64,000 nt of DNA, taken from positions 1-64,000 of the forward strand of contig JBQTIY010000003.1 of assembly GCA_052387675.1 (NCBI GenBank), in the 5' to 3' direction. This DNA comes from JBQTIY01 sp052387675 (GTDB taxonomy: Bacteria > Planctomycetota > B15-G4). The translations under genes and the position numbers were made by a program. This document shows, in pieces, positions 35,578-45,193 of the stretch (position 1 is the stretch's first letter; each line of letters starts with the position of its first letter). Below the pieces are notes generated by a model. That model saw only the letters and a list, made by a program, of their open reading frames with translations, did no database searches and was not told where the DNA came from.

Positions 35578-37167
35578 ATGCCGCGCCATCGTAGCCCTCG
35601 CCGCGCCGCGAACCGCCGCTCGGGCGGCAAGGCGCTTCGGCGCGCCCGCCCCTCGCGCCGGGGCGCAGCCAAACGAGGCTTGGCACGGGACCTCGTGGCG
35701 GCCGTGGATCTCGGCAGCAACAGCTTCCACATGATCGTGGCGCGCATGGAGGGGGGCCAGCCGCGCATCGTGGACCGCCTACGCGAGCGCGTCGCCTTGG
35801 CCGCCGGCCTCAACGCCAGAAAGCAGCTCACGCCCCTGGCGCAGCGCCGCGCGCTAGCCGCGCTGGGGCCCTTCGGTCAGCGCCTGCGCGACATGCCGCC
35901 GGGTGCCGTGCGCGCGGTGGGCACCAATGCCCTGCGTCAGGCGCGCAATGCGCGCGGTTTCCTGGCCCGTGCGCGGCGCGTCCTCGGACATCCCATCGAG
36001 GTCATCGCCGGCCGCGAAGAGGCGCGCCTCATCTACCTGGGCGTGGCGCACAGTCTGGCCGACGAGCCGGGCCGTCGCCTGGTGGTAGACATCGGCGGGG
36101 GCAGCACCGAGTGCATCTTGGGCGAGCGCTTCGACACCGTCGCCACCGACAGCCTCTACATGGGCTGCGTCGCGCACACTTTGCGTTTTTTCCCCAAGGG
36201 CGACGTCACGCGGGCGCGCTTCGAGCAGGCCGAGATCGCGGCGCGCGTCGAACTCGAGCCCATCGAGCGGCATTACCGCGCCCTGGGCTGGGAGCGCTGC
36301 GTGGGCTCCTCCGGCACCATTCTCTCGATCGAGTCGGTGCTGCGGAATCTGGGCCTCGCCGAACAGGGCGTGACGCAGAGCGGCCTCAAGCGCCTGCGCA
36401 AGGAGCTGCTCGCCACGCGCCGCGCCGACCGCCTCGACCTGCCGGGACTCTCGCCCGAGCGCGTCGGCTTGCTGTCCGGCGGGCTGGCCATCCTTTGCGC
36501 GGTCTTCGAGAGCCTGCGCATCGAGCGCATGGAAGTCAGCAGTAGCTCGCTGCGCGAAGGCCTGCTCTATGACCTCGTCGGACGCATCCGTCACGAGGAT
36601 GCGCGCGAGCGCACGATTCGTCAGCTCACTCAGCGCTACCACGTGGATCTCGAACAGGCCGGACGTGTCGAGCGCACGGCGCTTCAAGCGCTCGAGCAGG
36701 TGGCCGAGGCTTGGGAGCTCACCGGCGAGGAACACCGCCAGCGCCTAGCCTGGGCCGCGCGTCTGCACGAGATTGGCCTCTCGATCAGCTACTCCGGACA
36801 GCACAAGCACGGCGCCTACATCGTCCAGCACGCCGACATGCCGGGCTTCAGCCAGCCGGAGAAACTCATTCTGGCTGCGCTCGTCGGCGGCCACCGGCGC
36901 AAGTTGCCGCTGGAGTCCTTCCGTGAGCTGTCGCGCGCGCAGGCCGAGGACGCGCGCCGGCTCTGCCTGCTGCTGCGGCTGGCGGTGTGTCTCAATCGCA
37001 GCCGCAGTCCGCGCGAACTGCCGGCCTTCCGCCTGCGCGCCTCGCGCAACGATCTCACTCTGCGCTTTCCCGGCCGCTGGCTGCGCCAGCAGCCGCTTAC
37101 GCGCGCGGACCTCGAGGACGAGACGGCCGTGATGCGCGCCGCGGGCGTGCGCCTGCTCATCGGCTAG
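35578..37167 (+). CDS. ppx: Exopolyphosphatase / guanosine pentaphosphatase (Ppx/GppA)
   Basis: 529 residues from ATG 35578. The ASKHA phosphatase signature AAVDLGSNSFHMIVARM is at about 41-57, with DIGGGSTECILG and GSSGTILSIESV further on. A C-terminal HD-like domain has LHEIGLSISYSGQHKHGAYI. It removes terminal phosphate from polyphosphate or pppGpp. The first 40 residues are very basic and not part of the fold. In-frame GTG at 35695 or TTG at 35680 would remove them and leave room for a promoter opposite apaH, so the true start may be there. The ppk gene lies convergently downstream. Confidence 0.92.
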   Translation: MPRHRSPRRAANRRSGGKALRRARPSRRGAAKRGLARDLVAAVDLGSNSFHMIVARMEGGQPRIVDRLRERVALAAGLNARKQLTPLAQRRALAALGPFGQRLRDMPPGAVRAVGTNALRQARNARGFLARARRVLGHPIEVIAGREEARLIYLGVAHSLADEPGRRLVVDIGGGSTECILGERFDTVATDSLYMGCVAHTLRFFPKGDVTRARFEQAEIAARVELEPIERHYRALGWERCVGSSGTILSIESVLRNLGLAEQGVTQSGLKRLRKELLATRRADRLDLPGLSPERVGLLSGGLAILCAVFESLRIERMEVSSSSLREGLLYDLVGRIRHEDARERTIRQLTQRYHVDLEQAGRVERTALQALEQVAEAWELTGEEHRQRLAWAARLHEIGLSISYSGQHKHGAYIVQHADMPGFSQPEKLILAALVGGHRRKLPLESFRELSRAQAEDARRLCLLLRLAVCLNRSRSPRELPAFRLRASRNDLTLRFPGRWLRQQPLTRADLEDETAVMRAAGVRLLIG

Positions 37168-37462
37168 GCGCTGCGCGGCTGCCACGGGGCTCCGCGCTCT
37201 GCGGCGACCCGGGGGTGCTTCGCCGGTCTGTCCTCGCTCTCGCCCTCGCACTTCGGTCGCCGCTGGCAGTGCGCACTTCGACTGCCAATTGCCTTCCCAC
37301 AATTGCAGCGGTGTGCGACGCGGCGGGGGTCGGTGTGCCGCGAGTTCCGAGCCGACCTCTCGGCCGCCTCGGCCGAGTCGGCGAGGTGTCTGAGCGGCAC
37401 CGCCGAGCCCCCGCGGCGGGCGCACTGAGCGCTCCGCCACGCGGGCGCACTGAGCGCTCCGC
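37168..37462. repeat. Composite dispersed repeat (D plus A) between ppx and ppk
   Basis: Fills the convergent gap exactly. It starts after the ppx stop with element D (GCGGCTGCCACGGGGC, then CTGTCCTCGCTCTCGCC) and passes through TTGCCTTCCCACAATTGCA. It ends in element A (37311 on) with the arms GGGGGTCGGTGTGCCGC and GCGGCACCGCCGAGCCCCC. A GCGGGCGCACTGAGCGCTCCGC unit is present twice at its right end. Since it lies between two stop codons it may act as a bidirectional terminator. Confidence 0.85.
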
Positions 37463-39595
37463 CTAGGCGCCCTTCTTGCGCTTTCGCACAGGCGCCTCGT
37501 CAGCAGTGCGGCCGCCGAGGCGGTCGAGCAGCACTTGCTGCGCGGAGCGCGGCTTGTTGGCGCCGGGTGTGTTGCGCGCCCACGAGCCGTCTTCACGCAG
37601 GGCCCAGGACTGCACGTTGTCGAGCAAGTAGGTGAGCAGGCCCTCGTCGACGACGCGGTCGCGCAGGCGCTCGTTCTCCAGGGGGAAGGCGGTTTCGACG
37701 CGGCGAAAGAAGTTGCGGCTCATCCAGTCGGCGCTGGCGCAGTAGGTCAGCTCGGCGCCATCGGCGTGAAAGCTGAAGATGCGGCTGTGCTCCAGAAAGC
37801 GGCCCACGATGGAGCGCACGCGGATGGTGTCGGAGATGCCCGGGACGCCGGGGCGCAGACAGCAGATGCCGCGCACGATGAGGTCGATGGGCACGCCGGC
37901 CTGGCTGGCGCGATAGAGCGCACGGATGATGCCCGGCTCGGAGAGCGCGTTCATCTTGGCGCGGATGCCCGAGGTGCGGCCGGCACGCGCTGCGGCTGCT
38001 TCGCCCTCAATGAGCTGCACGAGGCGCTGTTCGAGCGTGAAGGGCGATTGCAGCAGCTTGTTGAGCTTGACGACCGTGCCCAGGCCGGTGAGCTGCAAGA
38101 AGAGGCGGTGGACGTCCTCGCCCAGCACTTTGTCGGAGGAGAGCAGGCTGAAGTCGGTGTAGGCGCGGCTGGTGCCGAGGTGGTAGTTGCCGGTGCCGAG
38201 GTGCACGTAGCGGCGCAGATGGCCCTTCTCACGGCGTACGACCATGAGCAGCTTGGCGTGAGCCTTGTAGCCGACCACGCCGTAGACCACATTGGCGCCG
38301 GCCTCTTGCAGCCGCGTGGCCAGCTCGATGTTGCTGGCCTCGTCGAAGCGCGCGCGCAGCTCGATGACGGCCGTGACCTCTTTGCCGGCGCGGGCGGCCT
38401 CGATGAGCGCCTCGCCAAGCGGCGAGCGCGGCCCCGTGCGATAGAGCGTCTGCTTGATGGCCAGCACATTCTCGTCGGCCGCGGCCTGGCGCAGTAACTC
38501 GACGACCGGCAGAAAGGACTCGAAAGGATGGTGCAGCAGCACGTCGCCGCGGCGCAGCACTGCGAACAAATCCTGCCCGGGCGCCAGGCGCTCCGGCACG
38601 CTCGGCACCAGCGGCGGATCTTTGAGGTCGGGCCGGTCCACCGCCTCGTGCAGCGCGGCCAGGCGATGCAGGTTCACCGGGCCTGCGCAGCGATAGAGGT
38701 CGGCGGCCTTGAGCTGGGTCTGGCCGAGCAGGTACTGGGCCACTTCGTCGGGACAATCGGACGAAACTTCCAGGCGCACCGCATCGCCGTAGTTGCGCGC
38801 GGAGAGTTCGCCCTTCACGGCGGCGAGCAGGTTGTCCACTTCTTCCTCGTCCACCCACAGGTCGCTGTTGCGCGTGACGCGGAACTGGTGGCAGCCCGAG
38901 ACATTCATGCCCGGGAAGATCTCGGCCACGTGCGCGCGGATGACGCCGGAGAGCAGCACGGTGTCGTGGCGGCCGGTGCTGATCTCGCGCGGCAGAGCGA
39001 TGAGGCGCGGCAGCGAGCGCGGCACCTGCACGACGGCCAGGCCGCTGCCGCGGCCGAAGGCATCCTGGCCCTCGACCGAGACGATGAAGCTCAGGCTCTT
39101 GTTGAGCACGCGCGGGAAAGGATGCGCCGGATCGAGCGCCATGGGCGTGAGCACCGGCGCGATGGCCGTGCGGAAGTGCGCGCGCAGCCAGCGCTGCTGC
39201 ACGCCGTTCCAGTCTTCCGGCTGCAGCAGGCGCACGCTCTGCTGGGCGAGTTCGGGCAGCAGCACATCGTTGAGCAGCCGGTACTGCTCGTCGACGAGCG
39301 CGTGGACGACGGTGCTGAGGCGCTCGAGAACTTCGGCGGGCGTCAGACCGTCGGGGCCGGGCTTGGCCACGCTGTAAGCCACCTGCTGCTTGAGTCCTGA
39401 GACGCGAATCTCGAAGAACTCGTCGAGGTTCGTGCTGACGATGCCCAGGAAACGCAGGCGCTCGAGCAGGGGCACGGCCGGGCTGCGCGCTTGGTCGAGC
39501 ACGCGCTTCTGGAATTCCAGCAACGACAGCTCGCGATTGATGAAGAGCGTCGGTTCGCTGAAGTCCGCGGCTGCGCGGGTCGGGGTCCTTGCCAC
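37463..39595 (-). CDS. ppk1: Polyphosphate kinase 1
   Basis: 710 residues, standard PPK1 length. It begins with the N-terminal FINRELSLLEFQKRVLDQA and has HHPFESFLPVVELL, the autophosphorylated-histidine segment AHAKLLMVVRREKG, HLGTGNYH, and AKMNALSEPGIIRALYRAS. The enzyme polymerises the gamma-phosphate of ATP into polyphosphate at the membrane. Start is a GTG at 39595. Its convergent neighbour is the Ppx/GppA gene, so making and breaking polyphosphate are encoded side by side, with an ApaH enzyme also close. Confidence 0.96.
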   Translation of the reverse strand: MARTPTRAAADFSEPTLFINRELSLLEFQKRVLDQARSPAVPLLERLRFLGIVSTNLDEFFEIRVSGLKQQVAYSVAKPGPDGLTPAEVLERLSTVVHALVDEQYRLLNDVLLPELAQQSVRLLQPEDWNGVQQRWLRAHFRTAIAPVLTPMALDPAHPFPRVLNKSLSFIVSVEGQDAFGRGSGLAVVQVPRSLPRLIALPREISTGRHDTVLLSGVIRAHVAEIFPGMNVSGCHQFRVTRNSDLWVDEEEVDNLLAAVKGELSARNYGDAVRLEVSSDCPDEVAQYLLGQTQLKAADLYRCAGPVNLHRLAALHEAVDRPDLKDPPLVPSVPERLAPGQDLFAVLRRGDVLLHHPFESFLPVVELLRQAAADENVLAIKQTLYRTGPRSPLGEALIEAARAGKEVTAVIELRARFDEASNIELATRLQEAGANVVYGVVGYKAHAKLLMVVRREKGHLRRYVHLGTGNYHLGTSRAYTDFSLLSSDKVLGEDVHRLFLQLTGLGTVVKLNKLLQSPFTLEQRLVQLIEGEAAAARAGRTSGIRAKMNALSEPGIIRALYRASQAGVPIDLIVRGICCLRPGVPGISDTIRVRSIVGRFLEHSRIFSFHADGAELTYCASADWMSRNFFRRVETAFPLENERLRDRVVDEGLLTYLLDNVQSWALREDGSWARNTPGANKPRSAQQVLLDRLGGRTADEAPVRKRKKGA

Positions 39596-39712
39596 GCGCC
39601 TACCTTCTCACGCCGCGCTCGCGCCTGTCCAACGCCGCCTGCGCATGCGAGAATCGCCTCTTCACAAGACCTTTGCAGGCCGCTCCCCCGGGGGCGGCGC
39701 CCGGGAGTCGCC

Positions 39713-40048
39713 ATGACGATCTACTGCCAGAACTGCGGCAAGGACACCACGGCCAAACCGGTGTCCTTCTACGGCAACGTCGTGTGCGGAGAGGCCTGCC
39801 GCAAGGACCTCTTCGAGCGCAGCATCGCCCGTGACACGCCGCCCGACGCCGGCTCCACTTGGTTCTGCCCGCACTGCGGCGGCAAGAACCCGCTCGCCGA
39901 TCCCAAGAAGGACCTGCGCCCCAACTGCGTGAGCTGCGGCAAGGCGCTGGATCCGGCTTCGGCCGCGCCGCCCAAGAAGGGCGGTTGCCTCGCCGTGCTG
40001 GCGCTCGTGGCCTTGCCGGCGCTTGGCGCGCTGGTCCTGGGAAGCTAA
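39713..40048 (+). CDS. Small zinc-ribbon membrane protein
   Basis: 111 residues. Cysteine pairs include YCQNCGK at the start, FCPHCGGK near residue 51 and NCVSCGK near residue 71, consistent with zinc ribbons; VCGEACRK adds another pair. A single hydrophobic helix at the C-terminus (CLAVLALVALPALGALVLG) would anchor it in the membrane. ATG 39713 sits just before the first cysteine pair. Function unknown. Confidence 0.82.
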   Translation: MTIYCQNCGKDTTAKPVSFYGNVVCGEACRKDLFERSIARDTPPDAGSTWFCPHCGGKNPLADPKKDLRPNCVSCGKALDPASAAPPKKGGCLAVLALVALPALGALVLGS

Positions 40049-40089
40049 GGGGAGTGTCAGCGTCCAAGCGCAGGACGAGCTTGCTGGAG

Positions 40090-41484
40090 ATGCGCCCCTC
40101 GATGATCACTCTGTCCTCCCTGCTCGCTCTGGGCGTCTTCGTCTCGCTCTTCGGGAATTCCTGCGTCTCCGATCCGCCGCCCAAGCCCAACCCGGCCATT
40201 GCCGCAGGGCGGCGCGCAGCGGTCGAGCAGGATGCCGGTTCGGGCGCGCCGCCGACACCGCCCACGACGCCCACTTCGCCGGCCACTGGCCAGGGTCAAA
40301 GTCCCAGCCCGGGGCGGGTCACGCCGAGCACTGGCGGCGGGCGCAATGCAGCGGGGCGCAGCGCACGCGCGGGCGGTGCACGCCGCGGCGGCGTCGCGGC
40401 CGCAGAGGGCCAGGCCGGCGCGGTCATCTCTGTCACCGGCGGCCCGGCCGATTACGGCGCCCCCCTCGAACCGCCGGCCGGGCGCGTGCTCCATGGCATG
40501 GGCCAGTGGCAGTCGGGCAATATCGAGTACCTCGCTGCGCTCGGCGAGACCGCGCTGCAGCCGGCCAGCCAGCTTTCCTTCATTCCGGTGGGGGATTGGC
40601 CGCGCGACTGGGACAGCCGGCACAGCACCTTTCGCAAGAGCGTGCTGGCCCTGCGCGACACGGGGCGCCTGCTGCACCTGGACGTGACGCTCTACGGCCT
40701 GGATAGCCGCAGCGGCCAGCGTCGCAGCGTGGATGGCGAGATCGCGCGCACGACAGAGTTTGATGCGCGCATCGCCGACATCGCCAAAGTGCTGGTGGAG
40801 TCGGGGCAGCCGGTCTTCGTGCGCATCGGCGCGGAGTTCAATGGCGAGTGGAATGGTTACGAGCCCTTCGATTACCCGGCGGCCTACCGGCGCGTGGTCG
40901 AGATCTTCCGCCGCGAAGGCGTGACCAAGGCCGCCTTCATCTGGTGCTACGAGCCCTCGGCGCCGGAGGACTTCGGTGATCGCGACCCGCAGCGCGGCTG
41001 GCTCTGGTATCCCGGCGACGACGTCGTGGATTGGTTCGGTCTCGATCTCTTCGGCACCGACCAGTTCACCGGCGATCTCGGCCGCGCGGGCAAGCTCGCC
41101 CCGGCCGGCCGCAGCGAAGCCTTCCTGCGCATGGCGCAGGAGCACAGCAAGCCGGTGATCATCGCCGAGGCCTCGGCCTCGCGCGTGGAGATTACGGCTT
41201 CGCTCGAGGATGGCCGCAAGGACTGGGAGGCGTGGTTCGCGCCCTTCTTCGCCTTTCTCGCAGCGAATCCCGGCGTGAAGGCCTTCCACTACATCAACGT
41301 GGATTGGGCCATCGACGGCGGAGACTACGCCGAGGCCGGCTGGCGCGACGCGCGCGTCAATGCCAATGCCGAGATTCTGCGGCGCTGGATCGAAGAGCTG
41401 CGCAAGGAGAAGTACTTGCACCTGCCCGACGTGGGCCTGCTGCGCGGTGTCTCTGCAGCGCCTGCGGCCGCAGGCACGCGCTAA
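40090..41484 (+). CDS. GH26-like glycoside hydrolase, secreted
   Basis: 464 residues from ATG 40090 (40102 also possible). The N-terminal hydrophobic segment ends in FGNSC, a weak lipobox, and is followed by about 60 residues of Pro/Thr/Gly linker. The catalytic domain has GRVLHGMGQWQSG, FVRIGAEFNGEWNGYEP with a candidate acid/base glutamate, FIWCYEP, and KPVIIAEASAS with a candidate nucleophile glutamate, the arrangement of GH26 beta-mannanase-like enzymes. It probably acts on a polysaccharide outside the cell; the substrate is not determinable. Confidence 0.82.
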   Translation: MRPSMITLSSLLALGVFVSLFGNSCVSDPPPKPNPAIAAGRRAAVEQDAGSGAPPTPPTTPTSPATGQGQSPSPGRVTPSTGGGRNAAGRSARAGGARRGGVAAAEGQAGAVISVTGGPADYGAPLEPPAGRVLHGMGQWQSGNIEYLAALGETALQPASQLSFIPVGDWPRDWDSRHSTFRKSVLALRDTGRLLHLDVTLYGLDSRSGQRRSVDGEIARTTEFDARIADIAKVLVESGQPVFVRIGAEFNGEWNGYEPFDYPAAYRRVVEIFRREGVTKAAFIWCYEPSAPEDFGDRDPQRGWLWYPGDDVVDWFGLDLFGTDQFTGDLGRAGKLAPAGRSEAFLRMAQEHSKPVIIAEASASRVEITASLEDGRKDWEAWFAPFFAFLAANPGVKAFHYINVDWAIDGGDYAEAGWRDARVNANAEILRRWIEELRKEKYLHLPDVGLLRGVSAAPAAAGTR

Positions 41485-41596
41485 ACCCGCGCGCACGCGC
41501 CAAACCCGCGCGCGCTCGCGCTTCCCTCGGCTTGAGCCTTCCCGCGGCTCGCGCCGGAATGCGGTACTTTGTGCCCGCGTGCGAACCGCCCAGCAC

Positions 41597-43249
41597 ATGC
41601 CGCACTCCGTGCCCGCTGCGCCTGTAACAACTGTCGCGCCTGCAGTTGTCGTGGCGCTGGTGACGCTCGTCGCACTGGCCGCGCTCGCACCGCGCGGTGC
41701 GGCGCAGGATCCGGCCCACTTCGGGCCCGAGGCGCCGGCCTTCGTCGCCAACCAGGTCCTGAACTTCACGCAGAAGCAGCCCAAGCTGGCCTGCCGCCCC
41801 GACGGCGAACGCTTTGTCGCCGTCTGGCACTCGGCAGCCTTTCAGCAGGACGTCATCGCGCGCCTCTTCGACGGCGACGGCCTGCCGCTCACCGGCGACA
41901 TCGTGGTGAACTCCACGCTGAACAGCGGCGTGCAGGACGAGCCGACCGTGGCCATGGACGAGCAGGGCCGCTTCCTCGTGGCCTGGTCCGACCGCGCCGG
42001 CTACGACGGTTTTCAGATGGGCGTCTACGCGCGCGCCTTCGACGCGGCCGGCGCGCCCCTCGGCCCCGAGTTTCAGGTGGCCACGCAGTGGCAGCAGTCG
42101 CAGTGGGAGCCCTACGCGACGGCGCGGCCCGGCGGCGGCTGGGTCATTGGCTGGACGGGCAATGACAGCGGGCGCACCTACGCGCGCCTCTTCGATCCGA
42201 GCGGCGCGCCGCTGACGCCTGAACTGCACGTTGCGGCCGGCACCAATCTGCAGCAGCTCGATCCCGTGCCGTCCGTGGCGCGCGACGGCACGATCTTCTT
42301 CGCCTGGATCGACTTCGGCGGCAAGGCCGGGCTCGGCCAAGGCACGAGCATCTTCGGTCGGCTCTTCGACGCGGCCGGCGCGCCGCTCACCGGCGAGTTC
42401 CAGGTGAACACCACCAACCCCGGCGAGCAGCGCGAGCCCAAGACCGCCGCCGACGGCCTGTTGCGCTTCGTCGCCGTGTGGGAGGACCGCCAAGGCGATG
42501 CGCAGGGCATCGACATCCACGCGCGGCGCTACGCCGCCGACGGCACGCCGCTGGGCCCCGAGTTCCAGGTCAACCTCACCGCCGCTGGCGACCAAGTCTT
42601 CCCCGAAGTCTGCGCGGATTGGGTCGGCAATCTGCTCTTCGTCTGGGAGGATCGCTCGCTGGCGGAATCCGAGATTCGCGGCCGGCGCTTCGATGCGCAA
42701 GGCCAGCCGCTTGGCAGCGAGTTCCTGGTAAACGCCACGAGCGCCGGAGCGCAGGGCTTCCCCGACATCGCCTGCGACTGGGCGGGCGAAGAGTTCTTCG
42801 CGGTCTTCAGCACGCCCGGCGTGGTCACCGACATCGAAGTGCAGCGCCTGCGTTTCTCGCCGCTCACGCCGGACGGTGCGCCGATCGCCGGCGGCTCACT
42901 GCCCATCGCCATCGACCTGCCCGGCGGCGCCGGCACTTACCGCATCCTGCTGCTCTCGCTGGGCCAGAGTCCCGGCGTGTCGCTGCCCGACGGCCGCCAA
43001 CTGCAACTGAACTTCGATGCACTCATGTCCTTTGTGCTGGCCTTCCCCGACGGCGGCGGCTTCTTCTCCGGCTTCACGGGCCTGCTCGATGCCTCCGCGC
43101 GCGCCAGCGCCACGCTCGCGCTCCCGGCCAATCCGGCGCTCATCGGCCTGCCGCTGCACATGGCGCTACTCACTCTCGATCTCGCACAGACCGGCCTCGG
43201 GCAGCAACTGCGGCATGTGACGGATCCGGTGGGGATGCTCATCGAGTAG
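41597..43249 (+). CDS. Secreted repeat protein, propeller-like
   Basis: 550 residues from ATG 41597, which opens a signal peptide ending near LAPRGAAQ. About seven units of 50-60 residues follow the pattern RFVAVW-x(n)-DIHARRYAADGTPLGPEFQVN. Examples are FVAVWHSAAFQQDVIARLFD, FLVAWSDRAGYDG and LLFVWEDRSLAES. A compact C-terminal beta domain ends the protein. Such units usually build a beta-propeller. No enzymatic residues are recognised. Function unknown. Confidence 0.85.
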   Translation: MPHSVPAAPVTTVAPAVVVALVTLVALAALAPRGAAQDPAHFGPEAPAFVANQVLNFTQKQPKLACRPDGERFVAVWHSAAFQQDVIARLFDGDGLPLTGDIVVNSTLNSGVQDEPTVAMDEQGRFLVAWSDRAGYDGFQMGVYARAFDAAGAPLGPEFQVATQWQQSQWEPYATARPGGGWVIGWTGNDSGRTYARLFDPSGAPLTPELHVAAGTNLQQLDPVPSVARDGTIFFAWIDFGGKAGLGQGTSIFGRLFDAAGAPLTGEFQVNTTNPGEQREPKTAADGLLRFVAVWEDRQGDAQGIDIHARRYAADGTPLGPEFQVNLTAAGDQVFPEVCADWVGNLLFVWEDRSLAESEIRGRRFDAQGQPLGSEFLVNATSAGAQGFPDIACDWAGEEFFAVFSTPGVVTDIEVQRLRFSPLTPDGAPIAGGSLPIAIDLPGGAGTYRILLLSLGQSPGVSLPDGRQLQLNFDALMSFVLAFPDGGGFFSGFTGLLDASARASATLALPANPALIGLPLHMALLTLDLAQTGLGQQLRHVTDPVGMLIE

Positions 43250-43576
43250 TGCCGCTCCCCTGCTCTCCGGACTGCGCCCTGGGTCGAACCGGGGGGTACA
43301 CAGCAGGGATCCGCTCCCCCCGAGCCTTAAACTTCAGCTCGCGCATGACTTGGCGCACCAGCAAACGGATGCTTCACCTTTTATGAGCTGCGCAAGGCAA
43401 GCTGGCCGCTGGGCATGTTAGGGAAGAACCTTGTTCGATTCTTGGATACTGACGTCGAATTGTGTTGTGGCAAATGGCTGGATGCAGTATCCAACCGACT
43501 TGGCAGTTGTTAAGGAGTGTGAACAGACACGCCTCGGATAATTCTAATCAGGCTTCGCCACAAGGAGTGTTTCAGA
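43250..43576. other. Gene-free stretch before the low-GC patch
   Basis: These 327 bases hold no supported gene and none of the dispersed repeats. Base composition drops markedly from about 43330 onward. Two similar purine-rich boxes, AAGGAGTGTGAACAG near 43514 and AAGGAGTGTTTCAG at 43562, occur here; the second is the ribosome binding site of the following gene, nine bases before its ATG. Confidence 0.6.
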
Positions 43577-45121
43577 ATGAACGTCAACGCAGTTGCCATC
43601 GTGCTGTTGTTTGGCTCGGGAGTGTGCGCAGTCGCCGCACCGCAAGAATCGAACACTTTCATTCTTTCGAACACTCGGTCCGCAGCGCCACTGCATGGGA
43701 CCATGCAAGTCGACGAGTTTGTGATTGAGAAAGACATGTCAGTCACATTCGACGCTGATCTGAGCGTTGTCTCGGTAGGCGTCGTTCGGATTGACGGGAC
43801 GCTTGTGGCAGCCCAGAGCAGCGCGTTGCCTGGCACTGCAGTAGATGGCTACCGTCTCAGACTGGCCAGTGAGACGATGATTGTGATCAACGGTGTTGTT
43901 CGGGGTGCCGATGGCCAAAGTGGGCGACTGCGCGAGGCATTGCTTCCGCTTTGGGGCGATGGCAGCTTTGAAATGGCTGTTGGGGGGGGCGATGTCATTC
44001 GGACGCTTGATCGCGTTGCATTGGACAAGCTCGGGCTAACCGACCCCTGGAGCCAGTGTGCGGGTGGGCGAGGCGGATCCGTGGTGCTTGAAGCGCCAAT
44101 TGTGGTGGTCGACGGCGTTGTCTATGGTGGATGCGGTGGCAACGGAGGGCCTGGCGGGCAAGGGGGAAGCGGTGGTTCGGTATTGATAGTGGGGTGGGCG
44201 TTGACTCATGAGGTGGACGCTGACTACGAAATCGTTGGTGGGCAGGCTGGTGATGCAGGCGACGCAGTAGCCGGAATGTTTGGGCGCAGATGCGGATCGG
44301 GTGGCCGAGGAGGTGACGCGATCTGCAGTTCGATTGAGTCTGAACCGTGGACTATTGCGTCGCCGCCTACTTGGGATCTAGTCGGCCAGGGGCTACCGGG
44401 TCTGGATGCGGTTGGTGGGGCGGGAGGTAAGGGAGCGATTGGTCCACCTATGCCGTCGTTGACGGCGCATGGTGGATCTGTAGGAATCCTAGACCCATCG
44501 GCGATCTCTATGCCAGTGAATGGGGGAACTACCGGCTCAACAGGAACTGGAGGCGTTCCGGTGACAGGTGACCTTGGGAATCCTGCGAATGGCGCTACGG
44601 GAGCGCATGGCAATTGCATCATCCCGAACGGGGGGAACGGTGGTAATGGCGGCACTGGTGGAAATGCAGTTGGAGGAAATGGTGGCCAAGGTGGTTCGGG
44701 AAGCAGCGGTTGTCCCGATGCAAGAGGTGGAAAGGGAGGCGATGGGGGTGATGGTGGCAGAGGCACGGGCGGTCTTGGCGGGTGGGGAGGGCATGGAGGA
44801 GTCGGAGCGAGTAATGATTGCCCGGTAGTCTGCTGTGGATACGGTGGAAATGGGGGGGACGGAGGCAATGGTGGATCTGGAACCGGAGGGAATGCAGGGC
44901 AGTGCGGCAACGGTGGTGCTGGATGTCCGCCTGGGGGCACTGGCGGAATGGGACGCGTCGGCGCAGGCACCGGTGGAACCGGAGGCACTGGGGGAACTGC
45001 TGGGGGCGGTGGGCTCGGCACCGGTACAAACGGTGCAAATGCGACGAACGGGTCCGGGACCAATGGCATAGTTCCCACATCCGCATGCAGTCCGGGTGTG
45101 TACTGTCAAGAGTGCCCGTGA
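43577..45121 (+). CDS. Glycine-rich secreted repeat protein
   Basis: 514 residues with a signal peptide (AVAIVLLFGSGVCAVA) and a strong ribosome binding site AAGGAG nine bases upstream. The first 180 residues are strand-rich. From about residue 180 the sequence is dominated by GG-x-GG repeats (GGNGGTGGNAVGGNGGQGG, GGTGGTGGTAGGGGLG), reminiscent of PE-PGRS-type or polyglycine helical repeats. Many Asn and Asp residues could bind calcium. It ends with a cysteine-bearing tail, CSPGVYCQECP. Coding G+C is lower than around it. Function unknown; cell-surface or extracellular matrix role is inferred. Confidence 0.8.
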   Translation: MNVNAVAIVLLFGSGVCAVAAPQESNTFILSNTRSAAPLHGTMQVDEFVIEKDMSVTFDADLSVVSVGVVRIDGTLVAAQSSALPGTAVDGYRLRLASETMIVINGVVRGADGQSGRLREALLPLWGDGSFEMAVGGGDVIRTLDRVALDKLGLTDPWSQCAGGRGGSVVLEAPIVVVDGVVYGGCGGNGGPGGQGGSGGSVLIVGWALTHEVDADYEIVGGQAGDAGDAVAGMFGRRCGSGGRGGDAICSSIESEPWTIASPPTWDLVGQGLPGLDAVGGAGGKGAIGPPMPSLTAHGGSVGILDPSAISMPVNGGTTGSTGTGGVPVTGDLGNPANGATGAHGNCIIPNGGNGGNGGTGGNAVGGNGGQGGSGSSGCPDARGGKGGDGGDGGRGTGGLGGWGGHGGVGASNDCPVVCCGYGGNGGDGGNGGSGTGGNAGQCGNGGAGCPPGGTGGMGRVGAGTGGTGGTGGTAGGGGLGTGTNGANATNGSGTNGIVPTSACSPGVYCQECP

Positions 45122-45193
45122 CTCATCAGGGGCAAGCAGCTCTGCGACTCTTGAAAGTGCGGGTACACATGCCTGGAGTCGGAGCCTAGTAGC

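Noticed and set aside
37170..37460. Small frames reading RHLADSAEAAERSARNSRH repeatedly in several gaps
   Set aside because: They are translations of dispersed element A, not a gene family.
44224..45078. Proline-rich minus-strand frame that looks like a PPxP repeat protein
   Set aside because: It is the complement of the GG-x-GG codons of the glycine-rich gene, which has the signal peptide and ribosome binding site.
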